Assembly (NCBI RefSeq): GCF_044142105.1
Contig: NZ_JBGTYM010000006.1
Coordinates: forward strand, 186,001 to 250,000
DNA from: Pseudogemmobacter sp044142105
GTDB lineage: Bacteria > Pseudomonadota > Alphaproteobacteria > Rhodobacterales > Rhodobacteraceae
Reading direction: 5' to 3'
Length of the DNA stretch: 64,000 bases
A model generated the notes under the pieces. It saw only the letters and a list, made by a program, of their open reading frames with translations, was not told the DNA's origin and made no database searches. Of the stretch, positions 26,657 to 35,698 are shown piece after piece; position 1 is the stretch's first letter; each line of letters opens with the position of its first letter. The translations under genes and the position numbers were made by a program.

Positions 26657-27331
26657 TCACAGCTCGCCCAGAAGATCCTTCAGGCTACGGACCGTTTCCC
26701 GCTCTCCGGCCAGGCGCAGCTCTTTCTCCACATGTTCCAGATGATGCGCCATCGCCGCCTGGGCCTTCTCAAGATCTCCATTGCGAAGATGGGACAGGAT
26801 CTCTTCATGCTCGTCAGGGCCGCAATTATATTTCGCGGAATCGCGGAAGGCGGCGGTGATCAGCGAGCTGCGGCTGATCAGATCGCGCATCAGCCCGCCA
26901 AGGAACTCCGCCTCCGACATGTCGGCCAGCATCTGGTGAAAGCCGCCCGACAGCCGGATGATCTGGCGCTGGTCGTTCTCGGCATTGGCGAGGCGCTCCT
27001 GCTCGACATGGCGGCGGATGGTATCCAGCTTCTTCTTGTCCAGCCGTCCGACCAGCCGCTCCAGCACGCGGTGTTCGACCGTGCGGCGCACATGGAAGAT
27101 GTCCTTCGAATCCTCCACCGAGGGCTCGGAGACGAAAGCGCCCTTGTTCACCTCAATGGTGACCAGCCCCTCGCGTTCCAGCATGGCCAACACCTGCCGG
27201 ACCCGGGCCCGGCTGACCTTGAACACTTCGGCCAGCTCGGTTTCCTTCAGCCGCATCCCGGGGCGCAGCCGACGTTCGGCAATGGAAAGCCAAATCAGCT
27301 CGGCAATCTGGTCGGCCGTCTGCGCGCCCAT
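26657..27331 (-). CDS. GntR-family transcriptional regulator (FCD/FadR subfamily)
   Basis: The 224-residue protein has an N-terminal winged helix-turn-helix (LRPGMRLKETELAEVFKVSR, then VRQVLAMLEREGLV) and a C-terminal all-helical FCD ligand domain with the histidines that usually hold a metal (for example FHQMLADM and HLEHVE). ATG 27331 is preferred to an upstream TTG because AGGA precedes it. It diverges from the flavin reductase-racemase operon. A GTCGAC palindrome in the shared promoter, repeated before the ABC transporter operon, is its likely operator. Such regulators typically repress catabolic genes until a pathway acid or amide binds. Confidence 0.9.
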   Translation of the reverse strand: MGAQTADQIAELIWLSIAERRLRPGMRLKETELAEVFKVSRARVRQVLAMLEREGLVTIEVNKGAFVSEPSVEDSKDIFHVRRTVEHRVLERLVGRLDKKKLDTIRRHVEQERLANAENDQRQIIRLSGGFHQMLADMSEAEFLGGLMRDLISRSSLITAAFRDSAKYNCGPDEHEEILSHLRNGDLEKAQAAMAHHLEHVEKELRLAGERETVRSLKDLLGEL

Positions 27332-27408
27332 GATGATCCTGAAAAAAGATGTCTTGTAGGCCAACTAGCCATGTTTTTCACTTCTGGTCCAGCAAAAATG
27401 CTGTCATT

Positions 27409-27420
27409 ATTGTCGACAAT
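27409..27420. promoter_or_regulatory. Putative GntR operator, site 1
   Basis: ATTGTCGACAAT is a perfect 12-base palindrome between the divergent GntR gene and the flavin reductase gene. The same core occurs at 28881-28892. FadR-type GntR proteins commonly bind TTGTnnACAA-like palindromes, so autoregulation and control of the divergent operon are inferred. Confidence 0.65.
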
Positions 27421-27467
27421 AGTGTCGGCATTAGTTATTTGCGACGCGCAACGAAGGAGCGGGAAGC

Positions 27468-28097
27468 ATGGACTTCGACTTCACCCGGATGGACCCGATG
27501 GATCGCTATCGGCTGCTGACGAACTTCGTCGGGCCCCGGCCCATCGCGCTGGTCACCACGCGCTCAGAGGATAGTCGTGACAACGGCGCGCCGATGAGTT
27601 TCTTCAACGTCTTCTCGCATGATCCGGCCATCGTCGTGCTGGGCATCCAGCCGCGGGCGGACGGGCGCGAGAAGGATACGGTCGCAAACATCCGCCGGAC
27701 CGGAGAGTTCACGGTGAACATGGTGGATATGGCCCTGTCCCGCACCATGCTGATCTGCGGGCTGGGGGTGGAAAGCGATGTGGATGAGCTGGCTCTTGCG
27801 GGTGAATCGGTGGCGCCGGGCGCGCAGATCGGCGCCTCCTGGATCCCGGCCAGCCCCTGCGCGATGGAATGCCGGGTGGAGCGGCTGATCGAATATCCCA
27901 AGCGCGTTCTGGTGCTGGGCGAGGTGGTGCATATGCATGTTCGGCGCGACTGCCTGGATGCGCAGGGGCGGTATGTGGACCCCGAGGTTTATCAGCCCAT
28001 CGCCCGTCTGCATGCCGACAATTATATCGTCTCAGACCAGCAATTCGTGCTGAAAGCGCCGCCTCTGAGCGATGTTCTGGCCGGAAGGGGGCGCTGA
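27468..28097 (+). CDS. Flavin reductase-like FMN-binding protein (DIM6/NTAB family)
   Basis: The 209-residue protein has the split-barrel flavin-binding fold: FVGPRPIALVTTRSEDSRDN at the N-terminus, then APMSFFNVFSHDPAIVVLGI, matching the family of flavin reductase components and related FMN proteins. No large oxygenase subunit is encoded beside it, so its partner is unknown; it may instead be a stand-alone enzyme. AAGGAG eight bases before ATG 27468 is a strong ribosome-binding site. It is the first gene of a two-gene operon with the racemase (two-base gap). Confidence 0.85.
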   Translation: MDFDFTRMDPMDRYRLLTNFVGPRPIALVTTRSEDSRDNGAPMSFFNVFSHDPAIVVLGIQPRADGREKDTVANIRRTGEFTVNMVDMALSRTMLICGLGVESDVDELALAGESVAPGAQIGASWIPASPCAMECRVERLIEYPKRVLVLGEVVHMHVRRDCLDAQGRYVDPEVYQPIARLHADNYIVSDQQFVLKAPPLSDVLAGRGR

Positions 28098-28098
28098 G

Positions 28099-28803
28099 AT
28101 GCAGGTTTTCGTCATAAACCCCAATGCAACCGAGTCGATGACCGACATGGCGGCGCTCACCGCGCGCCGGGTGGCCGCGCAGGGGACCGAGATCCGCTCC
28201 GCCACCGGTCGCGGCCTGTCACCTCGCAGCATCGAGGGCTTTGCGGATGAGGCAATGTCCGTGCCGTCCATGCTGGAACAGATCCGCGAGGCCGAGGCGG
28301 CGGGGGCGCAGGCCACTGTGATCGCCTGCTTCGACGACCCGGGACTGGATGCCGCGCGCGAGGTGGCCACTGGGCCGGTGATCGGCATCTGTCAGGCCGG
28401 AATCCAGGCGGCGATGGTGCTGTCGAAGCGCTTTTCCATCGTCACGACGTTGCCCCGCTCGGTCCCCGCGATCGAGGATCTGGTGCTGCGCTACGGCGCC
28501 AGCCACCATTGCCGCAAGGTGCGCTGCATCGACCTGCCGGTGCTGTCGATCGAGAGCGACTCCCAGCACGCCTTCAGCCTGCTGGCGGGCGAGATCGCCC
28601 GTGCGCGGGACGAGGATGGCGCCGAGGCGGTGTTGCTGGGCTGCGCAGGAATGTCCGAGATGACCGAATCACTCTCGCGCGCCACCGGGGTCGTGGTGAT
28701 CGACGGAGTGGTCGTGGCGGTGAAGCAGGCCGAAGCGCTGGTGGGCAGCGGATTGCAGACATCCAAGGCGAACGCCTATGCCCGTCCGCGGATAAAGGTC
28801 TGA
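28099..28803 (+). CDS. Asp/Glu/hydantoin racemase-family protein
   Basis: The 234-residue protein has the two catalytic cysteines of cofactor-independent racemases: Cys77 in VIACFDDPG and Cys182 in LLGCAGM. The N-terminal VFVINPNATESMTDMAAL is typical of hydantoin and allantoin racemases. The same fold also includes maleate isomerase and arylmalonate decarboxylase, so the reaction is not certain. It starts two bases after the flavin reductase gene, and four amidohydrolases follow downstream, which suits a hydantoin- or imide-type pathway. Confidence 0.85.
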   Translation: MQVFVINPNATESMTDMAALTARRVAAQGTEIRSATGRGLSPRSIEGFADEAMSVPSMLEQIREAEAAGAQATVIACFDDPGLDAAREVATGPVIGICQAGIQAAMVLSKRFSIVTTLPRSVPAIEDLVLRYGASHHCRKVRCIDLPVLSIESDSQHAFSLLAGEIARARDEDGAEAVLLGCAGMSEMTESLSRATGVVVIDGVVVAVKQAEALVGSGLQTSKANAYARPRIKV

Positions 28804-28880
28804 GCTTCCGACCGTTTGCCGGGCGATGAGGGCGCAGGCATAGCCGACTGAACATCGGCAGGTCGATATTTGTCGCCGAA

Positions 28881-28924
28881 ATTGTCGACAAAATAGTTGA
28901 CACATACCGCAGCAGTTCTAGGGT
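28881..28924 (+). promoter_or_regulatory. Putative GntR operator (site 2) with overlapping promoter
   Basis: ATTGTCGACAAA (28881-28892) repeats the core of the site at 27409. A consensus -35 box TTGACA (28897-28902) begins four bases after it, and TAGGGT (28919-28924) could be the -10 box at a 16-base spacing. Operator and -35 adjacency fits repression of the ABC/amidohydrolase operon by the GntR protein. Confidence 0.6.
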
Positions 28925-28968
28925 AACAAAAATGCTGCACCCGACATGCAGCGGCAGGGGGAGATGTC

Positions 28969-29040
28969 ATGATCCAGCGGGACGCCAAGATCACCATGAT
29001 GCGGCCGACCTCCCGGCCCGCCGCGCAGCGCGAAGGCTGA
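28969..29040 (+). CDS. Possible 23-residue leader peptide before the ABC operon
   Basis: An ATG at 28969 with GGGGGAG six bases upstream opens a 23-codon frame ending at TGA 29040, four bases before the permease ATG. The product would be basic and rich in Arg, Ala and Met. It could couple translation into the permease gene or be a relic. There is no similarity evidence, so it may not be a gene. Confidence 0.35.
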   Translation: MIQRDAKITMMRPTSRPAAQREG

Positions 29041-29044
29041 ACCG

Positions 29045-30013
29045 ATGCTGGTCTTCATCATCAAGAAGCTTGCCAACGCGATCTTCGTCATGCTCGCCGT
29101 GGCCTTCCTGGCATTTCTGATTTTCCGCCTGGCGGGCGATCCGGTCGACATGATGTCGACCGAACAGACGACCGAAGCCGACCGCGCGTTGCTGCGCGAG
29201 AAGCTTGGCCTGAACGACAGCTTCCTCGTCCAGTATGTCCGCTTCGTCACCTCGGCTGCGCGGGGCGAATTCGGCATCTCCTATCGCAACGGGCAGAATG
29301 TCCTTGGGCTGATCGCCGACCGTTTCCCCGCCACGATGGAATTGGTGATCGTCGCCACCCTGCTGTCACTGCTGATCGGCCTGCCTCTGGGAGTGCTGAC
29401 CGCGATCAAGCGCGGCAAATGGTATTCCGAGATCCTGCAGTTCGGCTCGATCATCGGGGTGTCCTTGCCCAGCTTCGTCGTGGGCATCCTTCTGATCCTG
29501 GTCTTCTCGGTCACCCTGGGCTGGCTGCCGGCCTTCGGGCGCGGCGATGTGGTGGAACTGGGCTTCTGGTCCACCGGCTTCCTCACCCAGTCGGGTCTGG
29601 TGGCGCTCGTGCTGCCTTCGATCTCGCTCTCGCTCTACCAGATCACGCTGATCATGCGGCTGGTCCGTGCCGAGATGCTGGAGGTCATGCGGTCGGACTA
29701 CGTGAAATTCGCCCGGGCAAGGGGCATCAGCCGCTACAAGATCTACTTCCGCCACGCCCTGCGGAACTGCCTGATGCCGGTGGTGACGCTGACCGCGATG
29801 AACATCGGCACGCTGATCGCCTTCGCGCTGATCACCGAGACGGTGTTCCAATGGCCGGGCATGGGGATGCTGTTCATCCAGGCGGTGACCTTTATCGATA
29901 TCCCGGTGATGGCGGCCTATCTCTGCATCGTCGCCTTCATCTTCGTCTTCCTGAACACGATGGTCGATATCGCCTATGCGGTGATCGACCCCCGTCTTCG
30001 CACCGCGAAATAG
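29045..30013 (+). CDS. Dipeptide/oligopeptide-type ABC permease (DppB family)
   Basis: The 322-residue inner-membrane protein has a membrane-spanning N-terminus with LAFLIFRLAGDPVDMM, the DppB/OppB signature, followed by about five further spans. The EAA loop reads KFARARGISRYKIYFRHALR. It should form the importer channel with the DppC-type protein encoded 10 bases downstream. Given the amidohydrolases in the same operon, the cargo is more likely an amide or N-heterocycle than a peptide. Confidence 0.92.
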   Translation: MLVFIIKKLANAIFVMLAVAFLAFLIFRLAGDPVDMMSTEQTTEADRALLREKLGLNDSFLVQYVRFVTSAARGEFGISYRNGQNVLGLIADRFPATMELVIVATLLSLLIGLPLGVLTAIKRGKWYSEILQFGSIIGVSLPSFVVGILLILVFSVTLGWLPAFGRGDVVELGFWSTGFLTQSGLVALVLPSISLSLYQITLIMRLVRAEMLEVMRSDYVKFARARGISRYKIYFRHALRNCLMPVVTLTAMNIGTLIAFALITETVFQWPGMGMLFIQAVTFIDIPVMAAYLCIVAFIFVFLNTMVDIAYAVIDPRLRTAK

Positions 30014-30023
30014 GGGCCTGACC

Positions 30024-30962
30024 ATGACCTCGACACCCGCTCCCACCCGTCCCTCGCGCCTGGCCCGGTTCCGGCAAAGCGACCTGTGGTACAGCTTCAC
30101 CCACAGCTGGAGCGCCCGGATCGCTGCCGTGCTGCTGATCGTGCTGATCGGCACCGCCTTCCTGGCCCCGCTGATCGCGCCGCAGAACCCCTATGATGCG
30201 GCCCAGCTGGACATGTGGAAATCCGAGCTGCCGCCCTTGTGGCAGGAGGGCGGCGAGTGGCCATTCCTTCTGGGCACCGACACGCAGGGGCGCGACATGC
30301 TGTCGGTCCTGCTCTACGGCACCCGCATCTCGGTCCTGATCGGCTTCGCCTCGGTCGTGCTGTCGCTGGCCATCGGCCTGTCCTTGGGTTTGGTCGCCGG
30401 TTATTTCGGCGGCATCGCGGACAATGTGCTGATGCGCGTGGGCGATGTGGTGCTGTCGATCCCGACGATCCTGATCGCCATCCTCGTCTCGGCCGTGGTG
30501 CGCCAGATGCTGCCGCCGGGGTTGCGAGAGATCGGCGCCTCCGCCGTGCTGGTGCTGGCGATCACCCTGTCGGGCTGGGTGCAATATGCCCGCACCGTCC
30601 GCGCCCAGACGATTGTCGAACGCGGCAAGGAATATGTCATGGCGGCGCGGCTGCTGAACGTGCCGAAGCGCCGGATCATGTTCCGCCACATCCTGCCCAA
30701 CACCCTGACGCCGGTCCTGGTCGCTGCCACCCTGTCCTTCGGCATGGCGATCCTGACCGAGGCGACCCTGTCCTTCCTCGGGATCGGGATGCCCCCCGGC
30801 CAGCCCTCGCTGGGCACGCTGATCCGCATCGGCAACCAATATCTGTTCTCGGGCCTGTGGTGGATGGTGATCTTCCCCGTGGTGCAGCTGTCGCTTCTGG
30901 TCATCTCGGTGAACCTCTTGGGCGATTGGCTGCGCGATGCCCTCAATCCGAAGCTGAGGTAA
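30024..30962 (+). CDS. Dipeptide/oligopeptide-type ABC permease (DppC family)
   Basis: The 312-residue partner permease has a first span at about residues 34-53, then the DppC-type loop with LLGTDTQGRDMLSVLLYGTR. Its EAA loop is AARLLNVPKRRIMFRHILPN. It has about six spans in all. It lies 10 bases after the DppB-type gene and 4 bases before the first amidohydrolase gene, so all are translated from one message. Confidence 0.92.
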   Translation: MTSTPAPTRPSRLARFRQSDLWYSFTHSWSARIAAVLLIVLIGTAFLAPLIAPQNPYDAAQLDMWKSELPPLWQEGGEWPFLLGTDTQGRDMLSVLLYGTRISVLIGFASVVLSLAIGLSLGLVAGYFGGIADNVLMRVGDVVLSIPTILIAILVSAVVRQMLPPGLREIGASAVLVLAITLSGWVQYARTVRAQTIVERGKEYVMAARLLNVPKRRIMFRHILPNTLTPVLVAATLSFGMAILTEATLSFLGIGMPPGQPSLGTLIRIGNQYLFSGLWWMVIFPVVQLSLLVISVNLLGDWLRDALNPKLR

Positions 30963-30966
30963 GACC

Positions 30967-32160
30967 ATGAGCAACCTGATCCTGCGGAACATCCGACCGC
31001 TGGGCGAGGCCGCGACCGATGTGCTGATCCGCGACGGCAAGATCGTTGCCTATGGCCCGGTGCCTGCGAGCGATGGCGTGAAGGAGGAAGACGGAGAGGG
31101 TGCCATTCTCTGGCCCGGCCTGATCGACGCGCATACCCATCTGGACAAGACCACCTGGGGCATGGGCTGGCATGAGAACAACCGCGCCGCCGTGCTGCGC
31201 GAGCGGATCGATTATGAGCGCGAGAACCGCATTGCCCTGGGCATGGACGCGCATCGCCAGTCGATGCGCCATGCCATCGGGCTGGCCGCCCATGGTGCAA
31301 CCCATATCCGCAGCCACGTGGACATCGACCCGACCCATGGGCTGAAGCTGGTCGAGGGCGTGCAAGAAACCCGCGAAAAGCTGCGCGGCGTGATCGACAT
31401 CCAGATCGTCGCCTTCCCCCAATCCGGGCTGATGGTCATGCCCGGCACGCTGGAGCTGCTGAACGCCGCCCTCGCCAATGGCTGCGAGGTTCTGGGCGGC
31501 ATCGACCCCTGCGGCATCGACCGCGACCCCAAGGGCCAACTCGACGCCATCTTCGTTTTGGCCGTGAAGCACGGCGCGCCGATCGACATCCACCTGCATG
31601 AGGCGGGCGAACTCGGCGCCTTCACCATGGAGTTGATCTTCGAACGGGTCCGCGCCAACGGGATGCAAGGCAAATTCGTCATCAGCCATGCCTTCGCCTT
31701 GGGCATGAACGACCATCTCCGCGTGGGCAAGCTGATCGAGGAGATCGCCGAACTCGACATCGGCATCGCCACCACCGGCGCGCCCTCGGCCACAGTGCCT
31801 TCCGTGAAGCGGCTGCGCGAGGCGGGGGTGCGTGTCGGCGCGGGCTGCGACGGCATCCGCGACACCTGGGGTCCATGGGGCCTGCCCGACATGATGGACC
31901 GCGCGCGGATCATCGGGATGAAGAACGGCGTCCGGTCGGACCACGACCTGCGCCACATGCTGGAAATCGTCAGCCAGGGCGGGGCCGATCTGATGGGCCT
32001 GCAAGGCTATGGCGTGGCCCCGGGCGATAGCGCCGATTTCACTCTGCTGCAGGGCGAAACCATCGGCCATGCCGTCGTCCAACCTTCCCTCCCGCCCTTG
32101 GTGGTGAAGGGCGGGAAAGTGATCGCCCGCAACGGCCAATGCATCGTGGACATGCCATGA
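30967..32160 (+). CDS. Amidohydrolase, cytosine-deaminase-like
   Basis: The 397-residue metal-dependent hydrolase has the complete set of ligands: H56-x-H58 in DAHTHLD, histidine in DIHLHEAGE, histidine in VISHAFALG and aspartate in GAGCDGIRDTWGPWG. These match the cytosine deaminase and N-isopropylammelide branch, which deaminate ring nitrogens. The substrate could be any cyclic amidine or amide. It sits inside the ABC operon, and its stop overlaps the next start (ATGA). Confidence 0.88.
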   Translation: MSNLILRNIRPLGEAATDVLIRDGKIVAYGPVPASDGVKEEDGEGAILWPGLIDAHTHLDKTTWGMGWHENNRAAVLRERIDYERENRIALGMDAHRQSMRHAIGLAAHGATHIRSHVDIDPTHGLKLVEGVQETREKLRGVIDIQIVAFPQSGLMVMPGTLELLNAALANGCEVLGGIDPCGIDRDPKGQLDAIFVLAVKHGAPIDIHLHEAGELGAFTMELIFERVRANGMQGKFVISHAFALGMNDHLRVGKLIEEIAELDIGIATTGAPSATVPSVKRLREAGVRVGAGCDGIRDTWGPWGLPDMMDRARIIGMKNGVRSDHDLRHMLEIVSQGGADLMGLQGYGVAPGDSADFTLLQGETIGHAVVQPSLPPLVVKGGKVIARNGQCIVDMP

Positions 32161-33662
32161 CCGCCTCCGCGCAACAGGCCCTTGCAGCTCTGCCCCTCGG
32201 CAAACGCCCCGAAGGCCGCACGCTTCTGACCGCCGATTGGGTTCTGGCGCATGAGGGGGACGGTCATGCTCTCCTCCGCCGCGGCGAGGTGGTCATGGAA
32301 GGCGGCGAGGTGGTCTTCACCGGCCACGCCTTCCCCGGAGAGGTCGCCCGCCGCCTCGACTTCGGCGCTGCGCTGATCTCTCCCGGCATGATCGACCTCG
32401 ATGCCCTGTCCGACCTCGACACCACCATCCTCGGGATCGACCATTTCCCGGCCTGGAAGAAGGGCCGGGTCTGGCCGCTCTCCTATGTCGAGAACGGCCC
32501 CTATGAGATGTATTCTCCCGAGGAACTGGCCTTCCAGAAGCGTTTCGCCTTTGGTCAGCTGCTGTTGAACGGCATCACCACCGCCGCGCCCATCGCTTCG
32601 CTGTTCTACCGGGAATGGGGCGAGACCACCGCCGAATTCGACGCCGCCGCCGATGCCGCAGGCGATCTTGGCCTGAGGGTCTTCCTCTCGCCCGCCTATC
32701 GCGCTGGCGGCATGGTCCTGCACGCCCCCGGCGACATGCGTCCGCATTTCGATGAGGCGCGGGGGCTGAAAGGTCTGGCCGAGGCCGCCGAGTACATCGC
32801 CCGCCAGGCGGGGCGGCATGAGGGGTTGGTGCAGGGTCTGCTGGCGCCGGACCGGGTGGAGACCTGCACCGCCGTTCTCCTCCGCGAGACCTTCGCCCGG
32901 GCCGAAGATCTCGGGGTAAAAGTCCGCCTGCACATGGCGCAGGGCGTGATGGAGGTGGAGACGGTCCGCAAGCTTCATGGGTCCACCGCTCCCGCATGGC
33001 TGGCGCAGGAAGGCCTGCTCTCCGAGCGGCTGATCGCACCCCATGCCACCAATGCGACCGAGGAAGACCAGAAGCTTTACGCCGAACGCGGCGTCTCCAT
33101 CGTCCATTGCCCGCTTGTCTCGGGACGTGGCGGCAGCAGCCTGAACTCATTCTCCAAAATCCGGGACATGGGCGTGAACATCGCCATGGGCACCGACACC
33201 ACGCCGCCCGACATGCTGATGAATCTGCTGGCGGGCCTGATCACGGGACGGATGAATGACGGCGCGCCCGACCGCCTTCTGACCCGCGACCTGTTCGATG
33301 CGGCCACCCTTGGCGGTGCCAAGGCCCTTGGCCGCAGCGATCTGGGCCGCCTCGCCCCCGGTGCCCGCGCCGATATCGCGGTTTTCGGGCTGGATGACGT
33401 TTCCATGGCGCCCTCCATCGACCCGATCACCACGCTTGTCACCGGCGGCTCGGGCAAGGTCACCCAAGCGGTCTTCGTCGATGGCCGCCTCTCCATGCGC
33501 TTTGGCGAAGTGGCGGGCATCGACATGCGGGCCGCCCGCGCACAGGCGCAGGCGCAGTTCGACCGGCTGATCGCGCAATATCCGGCCCGCACCTGGGGCC
33601 ATCCGACGGTCGAAGAGATCTTCCCCCCCAGCTACCCCATCAGGGAGGCCCGGAATGCTTGA
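32157..33662 (+). CDS. Amidohydrolase with D-x-D in place of the first H-x-H (paralogue 1)
   Basis: The 501-residue protein is an amidohydrolase-superfamily TIM barrel. The histidine in VRLHMAQG, the histidine in LIAPHATNAT and the aspartate in MGTDTTPPDM are present. The strand-1 metal pair, normally H-x-H after PGxID, is D80-L-D82 in SPGMIDLDALSDLD. The enzyme may therefore bind one metal, a different metal, or have a changed activity. A close paralogue with the same change lies at 37328-38806. Its stop overlaps the DppD-type start by eight bases. Confidence 0.82.
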   Translation: MTASAQQALAALPLGKRPEGRTLLTADWVLAHEGDGHALLRRGEVVMEGGEVVFTGHAFPGEVARRLDFGAALISPGMIDLDALSDLDTTILGIDHFPAWKKGRVWPLSYVENGPYEMYSPEELAFQKRFAFGQLLLNGITTAAPIASLFYREWGETTAEFDAAADAAGDLGLRVFLSPAYRAGGMVLHAPGDMRPHFDEARGLKGLAEAAEYIARQAGRHEGLVQGLLAPDRVETCTAVLLRETFARAEDLGVKVRLHMAQGVMEVETVRKLHGSTAPAWLAQEGLLSERLIAPHATNATEEDQKLYAERGVSIVHCPLVSGRGGSSLNSFSKIRDMGVNIAMGTDTTPPDMLMNLLAGLITGRMNDGAPDRLLTRDLFDAATLGGAKALGRSDLGRLAPGARADIAVFGLDDVSMAPSIDPITTLVTGGSGKVTQAVFVDGRLSMRFGEVAGIDMRAARAQAQAQFDRLIAQYPARTWGHPTVEEIFPPSYPIREARNA

Positions 33663-34647
33663 CGCTGTTGCGACTGATACCTGTCTCGAGGTGCGCAACC
33701 TGACGGTGGAATTTCCCAACCGTCACGGCACCCTGACCGCGCTGAACGACATCTCACTGGAGATCCGACCCGGAGAGATCCTGGGCATGGTGGGCGAATC
33801 CGGCGCGGGGAAATCCATGACCGGCCTTGCCATCCAGGGCCTGCTGGAACGCCCTGGCCGCATCGCGGGGGGTGAGGTCCTGCTGTCCGGGCGGCGGATC
33901 GACAACCTGTCCGACCGGGCGATGGAGCAGATCCGGGGGCGCGAGATCGGGGCGATCTTCCAGGACCCGCTGACCTCGCTGAACCCGCTCTTCACCGTGG
34001 GCGGACAACTGGTCGAGACGATCCGCCAGCACATGCCGGGCATGAGCAAAGCCGCCGCGCGGGAGCGGGCGATTGGGCTCTTGAAGGAGGTCGGCATCCC
34101 CGCGCCCAGCGAGCGGATCGACCATTACCCGCACCAGTTTTCCGGCGGGATGCGGCAACGGGTGGTGATCGCGCTGGCGCTTTCGGCCAATCCGAAGCTG
34201 ATCATCGCAGATGAACCGACGACCGCGCTGGACGTGTCGATCCAGGCGCAGATCACCGGGCTGCTGCGCCGGCTGTGCAAGGAGCATGGCACGGCGGTGC
34301 TGCTGGTCACCCATGACATGGGCGTCATCGCCGAAACCGCCGACCGGGTGGCGGTGATGTATGCCGGACGCCTGATCGAGATCGGGCCGGTGGAAACCGT
34401 CCTGAAGACCCCGTCACATCCCTATACCAAGGGCCTGATGGCCTCGATCCCCGCCTTGGGGGCGCGGGTGCAGCACCTGCACCAGATCGACGGTGCCATG
34501 CCCCGGCTGAACGCCATTCCCGAAGGCTGCACCTTCAACCCGCGCTGTCCGATGGCCGGACCGCGCTGCAGGCGCGAGCGCCCGGCACTGGTCCCCACTG
34601 GCGCAGGCGCCGCAGCCTGCTGGCTGCATGACGGAGGTGTCGCATGA
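33655..34647 (+). CDS. Dipeptide-type ABC ATPase (DppD family)
   Basis: The 330-residue ATPase has Walker A GESGAGKS, signature FSGGMRQRVVIALAL and Walker B LIIADEPTTALD. The C-terminus has the Dpp/Opp extension with cysteines (CTFNPRCPMAGPRCRRERPA), which often hold an iron-sulfur or zinc site. It powers the importer together with the DppF-type partner, which starts inside its stop codon (ATGA). Confidence 0.93.
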   Translation: MLDAVATDTCLEVRNLTVEFPNRHGTLTALNDISLEIRPGEILGMVGESGAGKSMTGLAIQGLLERPGRIAGGEVLLSGRRIDNLSDRAMEQIRGREIGAIFQDPLTSLNPLFTVGGQLVETIRQHMPGMSKAAARERAIGLLKEVGIPAPSERIDHYPHQFSGGMRQRVVIALALSANPKLIIADEPTTALDVSIQAQITGLLRRLCKEHGTAVLLVTHDMGVIAETADRVAVMYAGRLIEIGPVETVLKTPSHPYTKGLMASIPALGARVQHLHQIDGAMPRLNAIPEGCTFNPRCPMAGPRCRRERPALVPTGAGAAACWLHDGGVA

Positions 34648-35636
34648 TCGCGCAACCCAATCCAACCTCCGCCCCTGCGGTTGATCGGCCCGCCGCGCTG
34701 GAAGTCACCGAACTCGACCGGATTTTCGACGTTTCGCCCCCGTTCCTGAACCGGGTGATCTATCGTGAAAAGCGCAAGGCGCTGCATGCGGTGAATGACG
34801 TTTCCTTCACCGTGCCGATGGGCGGTTGCCTGAGCTTGGTCGGCGAGTCCGGTTGCGGCAAGTCCACTGTGGCGCGACTGGTGACGGGGATCTACGCGCC
34901 GAGCAGCGGGCAGATTCGTTTCGCCCCTGGCAAATCCGGCAAGCCCTTGTCGGCGCAGATGATCTTCCAGGATCCCTATGCCTCGCTGAACCCGCGCTGG
35001 CGGGTGAAGAACATCATCGCGGAACCGCTGCGCGAGCTGAAACTGCGCGCGACCGAGGCCGAAGTGATGGACCGCGTGGCCGAGTTGCTGGGCATCGTGG
35101 GCCTGAATGCCGCCGATGGCGACAAGTTCCCGCATGAGTTTTCCGGCGGGCAGCGGCAGCGCATCTCCATCGCCCGGGCGTTGGCTTCGGAACCCGAGTT
35201 CCTGGTCTGTGACGAGCCGACCTCGGCCCTCGACGTGTCGGTTCAGGCGCAGATCTTGAACCTGATGCGGCGGTTGCAGGATGAGCTGGGGCTGACCTAT
35301 CTGTTCATCAGCCATGACCTTTCGGTCGTGCGCCACATGTCAGACCGGATCGCGGTCATGTATCTGGGCCGCATCGTCGAAGAGGCCGCGACCGAGACGC
35401 TGTTCGCCGATCCCAAGCATCCCTACACCCAGCTGCTGCTGCAAACGATCCCCAACGTCGCCGATCCGCAGCGCGACCGCGAGATCGCGGCGGGCGAGGT
35501 ACCAAGCCCCCTCAACCCGCCTTCGGGCTGCACCTTCCACACCCGCTGCCCGCTGGCGACGGATCGCTGCAAGGGCGAACGGCCCGAGCTCTTGAGCAAA
35601 CCGGATGGAGCCCGCGTGGCCTGCCATTTCGCATGA
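34644..35636 (+). CDS. Dipeptide-type ABC ATPase (DppF family)
   Basis: The 330-residue partner ATPase has Walker A GESGCGKST, signature FSGGQRQRISIARAL and Walker B LVCDEPTSALD, plus the same C-terminal cysteine extension (CTFHTRCPLATDRCKGERPE). It begins within the stop of the DppD-type gene and is followed 62 bases later by the substrate-binding protein. The DppD/DppF pair forms the heterodimeric motor. Confidence 0.93.
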   Translation: MIAQPNPTSAPAVDRPAALEVTELDRIFDVSPPFLNRVIYREKRKALHAVNDVSFTVPMGGCLSLVGESGCGKSTVARLVTGIYAPSSGQIRFAPGKSGKPLSAQMIFQDPYASLNPRWRVKNIIAEPLRELKLRATEAEVMDRVAELLGIVGLNAADGDKFPHEFSGGQRQRISIARALASEPEFLVCDEPTSALDVSVQAQILNLMRRLQDELGLTYLFISHDLSVVRHMSDRIAVMYLGRIVEEAATETLFADPKHPYTQLLLQTIPNVADPQRDREIAAGEVPSPLNPPSGCTFHTRCPLATDRCKGERPELLSKPDGARVACHFA

Positions 35637-35698
35637 AGCCGCTCCGAGCCGTCAGGCTCGGGGCCAAGAGAACCCACGGAAAACCACAGGAGAGGACG

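Noticed and set aside
26454..26660. Possible IS transposase N-terminus (TDCQWKFGPPPS) on the minus strand
   Set aside because: The resemblance is limited to a few residues, with no DDE motif or terminal repeats that I can assign, so it is only noted as junction DNA.
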